Shown piece after piece: positions 58,811 to 64,000 of a stretch of DNA of 64,000 bases. Position numbers and translations under genes: made by a program. Source of the DNA: Charina bottae. Its lineage: Eukaryota; Chordata; Lepidosauria; Squamata; Charinaidae. Numbering within the stretch: position 1 is the first letter of the stretch; every line of letters starts with the position of its first letter. The stretch covers positions 41,499,463-41,563,462 of the forward strand of contig JALMGJ010000005.1 of NCBI GenBank assembly GCA_023362775.1, read 5' to 3'. The notes beneath the pieces were generated by a model. That model had not been told where the DNA came from and ran no database searches. It worked only from the letters and a program-made list of their open reading frames with translations.

Positions 58811-59330
58811 GTCTACAAGGTTCCTAAGGACTTGGCAACCCTCGAAGAAGTTGGGCCCAAAGTATGTGGGACCTTTCCCTATCACCAAAGTGATCAATGA
58901 TGTAACAGTACAATTACAACTACCAAAAAATCTGAGCAAAATCCATCCCGTTTTCCATTGCAGCTTGCTGAAGCCGGTGAGGGACTTGGAGCGCTGGCAT
59001 CCAGAACAGCCCTTACCAGCACCAGTGATGGTTGATGGGGAACAGCATTTTGAGGTGCAAGAGATACTGGATTCCAGGTGTCAACATGGAGTGTTACAAT
59101 ATTTGATACAATGGAAGCATTTCCCCAAGGCCCATAGAGAATGGGTAAACAGCCATCATGTGCAAGCACCCCAATTAGTGAAAAAGTTTCATGACAAATA
59201 CCCAACCAAACCGAAATAAGATAGCTAAAGAAAGGGAAGGAAATCCTGGGATAATCATTCTTGTGAGATGTGATGTGTGGGTCAACGGTGTATATGCATT
59301 CCCTCAGGTGTGGGGTGAGGGATTTATTTT

Positions 59331-59811
59331 AAGGGGGGCAGTATGTCAGGATGGACATTCTGTCATTGGGAAAAAGGGGGGCTGTTGTATGTCAGGATAG
59401 ACATCCTGCCAGTGGGGGAAAGGGGCTGTAGTAATTAATGCCCCAACCAGAATGCTTTGTAGTAGAATGTTTACTTAGGCATGCCTGCAGGGCAGTTAGG
59501 AATGCTGATTAGAATTGTTTAGAAGAGCAACCTAACACCAAGGCCAGGCCAAATGGTGTTATCACCTTGTTAGTGAAGTATTGTGACTAAGAGGTATGGG
59601 AACTGTGAAAGAGAAGGGAGGACCCCTTAGCGGGGGGGGGGGGGAGACTGGTACGCAGGGGAGGATTCTAACTGCTGTTTTGCACGGGCTTTCTTCATTC
59701 AAGTCTTTGATTTGGACCTGATCACTTGTATTAATAAAGAATTCTTTCATATCCTTGATGGCTTATCGTAAGAGTTTCTGATTTAATAGCTAAAGGATCA
59801 AGACCATCACA
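59331..59811 (+). repeat. Gypsy polypurine tract and 3' LTR
   Basis: Polypurine AAGGGGGG at 59331 is followed by GTATGTCAGGATGGACATTC; a second GGGGGG and TGTATGTCAGGATAGACATC follow about 46 bp later, so the LTR start is duplicated. AATAAA lies near 59734. The LTR ends in ACCATCACA at 59811. Confidence 0.8.
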
Positions 59812-60494
59812 GATATGCTCTGTGGTTTCTATGGCAACACTTCTGCCTTTGGATCCATGAATAAGAGATTCCCAGTAACACACTCACCATGGTCTGCAAC
59901 TCTTTCTTGAAGCAGAAATATGGTTCTGTCATTCAATTTCTGAGTTTTTTTTCCCAGGAGGAGAAAGAAATGGCTTGTACAAAACACCATGCCCCAGGTA
60001 TCTAGTTCCTAGCCCCTTGCTTGTTTGTTGCAGTGAAACTTTGCTACAAGGAGAAGAAAAGTCAGCCTATTCTTTATTGATAAGGGCTGCATATCCAGGA
60101 CTGCAATGCTATCTCAGTGCTACCCTACCCACCCAAACAGCATTTGGCAGATTGCCAAATGAAACCTCTTGTCCGCAAGATGGAATTTCTATAGTTTATG
60201 GCCACTCACTTCCAAACCTTTCACTGCTAGCCGGTCATACTATAGAATAACTCAGAAGACAAATCTGGCAGAGCTGAACTCCATCCTCTTCTTTCAACCA
60301 GGCATCTGAAATACACACCAGGTCAGCACTGTCGTCCAGGAGTAAATCTTGGATAAAATGTGTTTTACCAGCAATTGACCTGGTTTTTAAGTTGGAGCAG
60401 CCACCATCATTGTCACTTTGACTTCCTTGGTTAGGCTATAACCTGAAAGGAAGTGAAACTAGTCATCAGCCTGTTCCCCTTTTTCTGCAGGGGC
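59812..60494. other. intergenic, nothing recognised
   Basis: No gene or repeat family seen. Confidence 0.45.
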
Positions 60495-60945
60495 CAAGTT
60501 GTACTCTCCCACTTATTTATTTAGAAACTTATATGGCTGCCCATCTTATACAAGATAATCCTAGGCAGCTCACAATAATAATCAATAAAAGCAGAATAAA
60601 TAAAACCAACCAAACCATATTTCTCAACCACAGCACTGCAATATCCCGTAAACTCTAGTCACTCTTGCATTTGCTGGAGTCGCTTCTATCCTTGCTACAA
60701 GTGTGGGCCAAGAGCCAGGTCTTCTCAGCCCTCTGGAAGGCTAATAGGGTGGAGGTTCTCTGAATCTCAGTGGCGAGGCTATTCCAAAGGGGAGGGGCAG
60801 CCACGGAAAAGGCACGACCCACCAGGTGGCAACATTTAAGGGAAGGGACCTGGCGTGCGCCCACTCTGGCTAACCTGGTAGAACGGGCAGATTCCCTCAG
60901 GGAGAGGCAGTCCCACAAACAACCTGGCCCCAGGTCATATTTATT
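60495..60945 (-). mobile_element. L2/CR1-like LINE 3' end
   Basis: Minus strand: YDLGPGCLWDCLSLRESARS, AFSVAAPPLWNSLATEIQRT, then a 3' end with ATGGCTGCCCATC-type sequence on the + strand. A different subfamily from the copy at 24 kb. Confidence 0.75.
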
Positions 60946-63128
60946 TAAATAAAATAAATGCATATACATAAGTATACAAAAATAAAAAGTGGGGCGCACT
61001 TGGCCCCAAGGCCACCCAGAGGGGCAGCGTTTTCTGGAGCAAACTTTGGGCATCAAGCCCACCAGCTCTTGAGCTCAAGCAGCTGATGCAATCCTGGGTA
61101 ATCCTCTGCTGGAAGCATGCAGTCAAAGGCCTGAATGTGTGAGGAAACTGTTTTGCCGCAGGCAGCAGGCAGGCAGGCAGGCAGGCAGGCAGATGGTAGA
61201 GTGCATTTTCCCTCTCTCACCATCTAGCTGGGCCAAGCGGTGATCTCAGCCTCTACTCAGGGGAGAGAGAATAGAACTGCATCTGAACAGATCAAGCTTA
61301 TTATGCCAAGTTCAGACAGCTGGGCTATTTAGACCAGTATTATCTATTCAGAGACAGAGGTCTTCCTATTTCTATTGATGGAGATTCCAGAAACCTCACT
61401 TAGGGTCTTCTACATGCAAGGCAATATACTGATATATGTCTTCCCACTATCTGGGCTTCCCACAGAAGAAACAACCCACAATTCTTAATCTTCTAATAAA
61501 AAGCTTGAGAATCAGTGTGTATGAGATCAGTAGAACAATCACTCTGTTGCTTCCTAAAAGCTTCACCAGCATTTCCCCCCCCCAAAAAAATTGGATGCAG
61601 GACTGGTGGGAATCTATTTAGCCACACTGAATAACTAGTTCTTGTCTAAAACAGATGCAATCTCAAAGCCAATGAAACATAATTATGCATTGTGAATATT
61701 TATCCATGAATACTCCCAAGCTAAAGTCTCTTCTGGGAACTTTTGTATTCTAATCGGAGTAATCGCTCATTTCATTATTTCATCCATTACTTACTATACA
61801 TCAGTGACTACAAAGCAAGCATAAGTTAAACCATCTATAGGGCTAGGAAGGAAAGAGTACTGTACTGTTGATTTTTGTGTGCATATTTCACTAATTCCAG
61901 TACTACTTTGTTTATATAATCATTTTTCAAGTAGCAGAAGTGGGTAGATTAATATAAAAATAAGTCACATACAGATGAACTCTGTGGACACAGCCAGGAC
62001 ATAAATCCATTGCAAGATCTATTTATAAGGCACACAAAAGAAATTATGGTCAGATTTCCAACAGCAGATGGATTTAAAGCATTTTGAATCATTGTTGCGT
62101 CCCCATCCATCTGCTGCTGTCAGAGAAATGTGAACCCCAAGGCAAATACTTACACTGTTTTCACATCATGTGCCTCTCCTGACTTTCACCTCATGCTAAT
62201 AATGCCTAGTGATGTCCTTCAGTTGAGTCTGCTGCAATATTCAGAAGGAAGGAATGAGCCAAATCTAGCTCTACCTGGCATATTTGTGATACTTTGGATT
62301 TGGCTCATTTGGCCAGAGTCTGATCTTCAGGGTAGGGAAAGGCTGCCCAGAAAAGCAGGATCAGCTCTCACCAATTTGCAGATTGGCTGTCTGGATCATG
62401 ACTATTGAGAGATAGCTAAACGCATAGGTCTAAACCATCTAACAAAACCAACTGCCAATCACGCTGAACAGCGAGTAGCAGATGTTTTCCCTTCAGGTGG
62501 TGGTCTTGAGGAAGGGGACAGCAGCAAGAATGGAGGGTTTAACCAATGGCCTTAACATTCTCTGCATACCCTAAATCAGAACACCACCATTCAGTGACAT
62601 ATCAGAACAGATGCTTTAGAGTAAAGACAGTGATTGGCAGTTGGGACAGCAGACTTTATGTGGGTAATTTTCTGAGGATGGGCAGAGAGAACTGTAATTT
62701 GGCAATGGGGAAAGGCCCTCTGTGTGCACTGTAGTAAATCTGCAAAGGATTCTAATTACCAATTGCTTAAAACTGATAGTAAAAAATACATCACATGTTG
62801 CTGAAATGAAAAAAAATGGCATAATCAACTTAGATTTTTCTGTGAAAGAACTATAAATTTATCCAGTGTCAGAATGCAAAATAAATTCTAATCCTTCTAA
62901 TCCATCTGATGAATTTTAGGATTTTAAGGGGAAAAAAATGGTTTCACAAGACTGAAAACCACCATACCTACACAAGCTTTGTAGTCAATAATGTGGATCC
63001 CGTAATTAGAATCTTATTTCCATCCTGAAACTTTCAGGACAGCGATCCATATACACTGTCCAAGAGGGCCTACAGGCGCAACATGATGATTCAGGGAAGT
63101 ATTCTATAATTGGGATGCCATTATTTTC
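60946..63128. other. intergenic, simple repeats only
   Basis: A (GCAG)n tract lies at about 61158-61193. No gene or transposon supported. Confidence 0.45.
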
Positions 63129-63136
63129 TTTTAGAC

Positions 63137-63430
63137 CAGAGCTTTCCAAACTTTTCATGTTGGTGACACACTTTTTAGACATGCATCATTTCGCGACACA
63201 GTCTTACAGCAGGGCATCATTTCGCGACACACTCTTACAGCAGGGCACAACGCAGGCACTAGGAACTGTGCAGAATCACAGCAGGTTTGGAGGCAGCAAG
63301 GCACAAGGCGGGCACTAGGACCTGCACGGAATCCTGGAAGGGCAGGTTTGGAGGCAGCAGCAGCCGTGACACACCCAGACACTGCAGCCGACACACTAAC
63401 GTGTCCCAACAGACAGTTTGGAAAGCTCTG
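63137..63430 (+). mobile_element. hAT MITE, complete copy
   Basis: Ends CAGAGCTTTCCAAACTTTTC and CAGTTTGGAAAGCTCTG; perfect 8-bp duplication TTTTAGAC (63129-63136, 63431-63438). Repeated TTTCGCGACACA motifs inside. The reverse complement matches 28892-30194 without its insert. Confidence 0.95.
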
Positions 63431-63893
63431 TTTTAGACTGTCACACTGTACCTTAAATGGCTGGGGCCTTGAGAGCAACCTCTCTTTTGAAGACAGAGAT
63501 TCCTGTGATGCATGCTCATTGGCACCACGTGGGTGGTTATTGCACTTTAATCTGGCATAAGAATCCATTTGCAATATACTGTATGCTTATGGTTAAAACT
63601 GGATGGGGGGTGTCCTGCAGTCCTTTTGAAGTTGTTGGAGTACAGCTCCCACCATTACTGCCCATTGACCATGTTGGCTAAGGCTTGTGTTCAAAATCTG
63701 AAGTGACTGCTGAAATTCTAGCAGCAGCAACAGTGTGGCTGTGAATAGACAGATGTAGCCAGCCTCACATGGAATCAGTGATATGAAAAACCTTGTTACC
63801 TGTTGCCAGGAAGTTGGAGTTTGTCATCGGTTCTGAAGGAGGTAAGAGAGCATTTTTATAGTTATATAAAAATATATAGTAATAAGTAATAGA

Positions 63894-63950
63894 TAATAGT
63901 TACTTAGATAAGTAACTATTACTTAGAAAAGTAATAGTTACTTATCTAAG
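63894..63950 (+). repeat. two overlapping perfect palindromes
   Basis: 63894-63906 pairs with 63909-63921 (13 bp, 2-base loop), and 63903-63924 pairs perfectly with 63929-63950 (22 bp, 4-base loop). The middle arm can pair with either side. Confidence 0.95.
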
Positions 63951-64000
63951 AGTCAGCTTCTTTCTTTATCCCCCTTCTACTTGAGATCTGCAGCAGAGAG

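Larger units (their letters stand above)
56585..59811 (+). mobile_element. Gypsy (chromovirus-type) LTR retrotransposon, 5'-truncated
   Basis: Order: end of the reverse transcriptase (QLDYLGYQVSSKRIEMDPAK), connection and RNase H (56750-57466; IVQVDASDVTVGEILLQNDG, FKVWTDHKNLEALHTPRKL), integrase zinc region and core (57650-58303; SCPICAMAK, MDFIVDLPESQKK, HGIPERIISDQGVQF, SSAHHPETD), then after a MITE the C-terminal chromodomain (HPVFHCSLLKP, ILDSRCQHGVLQYLIQWKHF). A polypurine tract precedes the 3' LTR. The 5' LTR, gag and protease are missing and stops break the frame, so it is inactive. Confidence 0.93.

Noticed and set aside
58431..59219. 262-codon frame spanning MITE and chromodomain
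   Set aside because: It fuses the antisense-like MITE interior to the Gypsy C-terminus. The 8-bp duplications show the MITE interrupts the original frame.

Overview
The window is eukaryotic nuclear DNA, most probably from a squamate reptile (lizard or snake). Two host genes give the locus: CRTAC1 (3' end, + strand, exons at 1215-8865) and GOLGA7B (complete, - strand, five coding exons between 50829 and 36929). They lie tail to tail, as I recall them lying side by side on human chromosome 10. The repeats point to squamates: BovB LINEs, tRNA-headed SINEs with a BovB-like tail (Sauria type), a 5S rRNA-derived SINE, L2/CR1-like LINEs, an R4/Dong-type LINE, L1, a chromodomain Gypsy element, a Penelope-like hammerhead repeat, and many hAT-type elements with 8-bp target duplications. 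The species cannot be named from this sequence.

Layout. 1-8.9 kb: CRTAC1 last four exons; the large intron holds L2-like LINE pieces and an R4-type LINE next to a TAA microsatellite. 8.9-21.9 kb: intergenic, with two SINE families, a small hAT MITE and microsatellites. 21.9-27.3 kb: an old L1 broken by a BovB, a SINE, an L2-like LINE and a composite BovB/L1 insertion. 28.2-30.6 kb: three-level nest (L2-like LINE > hAT MITE > LTR-like insert). 31.9-33.1 kb: a zinc-finger LINE end facing a BovB end. 36.9-50.8 kb: GOLGA7B; intron 1 contains a BovB split by a 2.7-kb GC-rich hAT element. 52.1-52.9 kb: a discrete 734-bp insertion made of 240-bp tandem units, each with a hammerhead-ribozyme-like motif. 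53.6-60.9 kb: SINEs, L2-like pieces and a truncated Gypsy element split by a MITE. 61-64 kb: mostly unassigned, with one MITE and a terminal palindrome.

Only the two host genes look like cellular genes. CRTAC1 encodes a secreted or membrane-attached matrix/neuronal protein; GOLGA7B encodes a palmitoylation accessory protein. They share no evident pathway; their adjacency looks like conserved synteny. The most unusual content is in the repeats: the hammerhead tandem insertion, the GC-rich hAT element with a 159-bp inverted repeat, the composite BovB/L1 insertion, and SINEs sharing a head but carrying different LINE tails.
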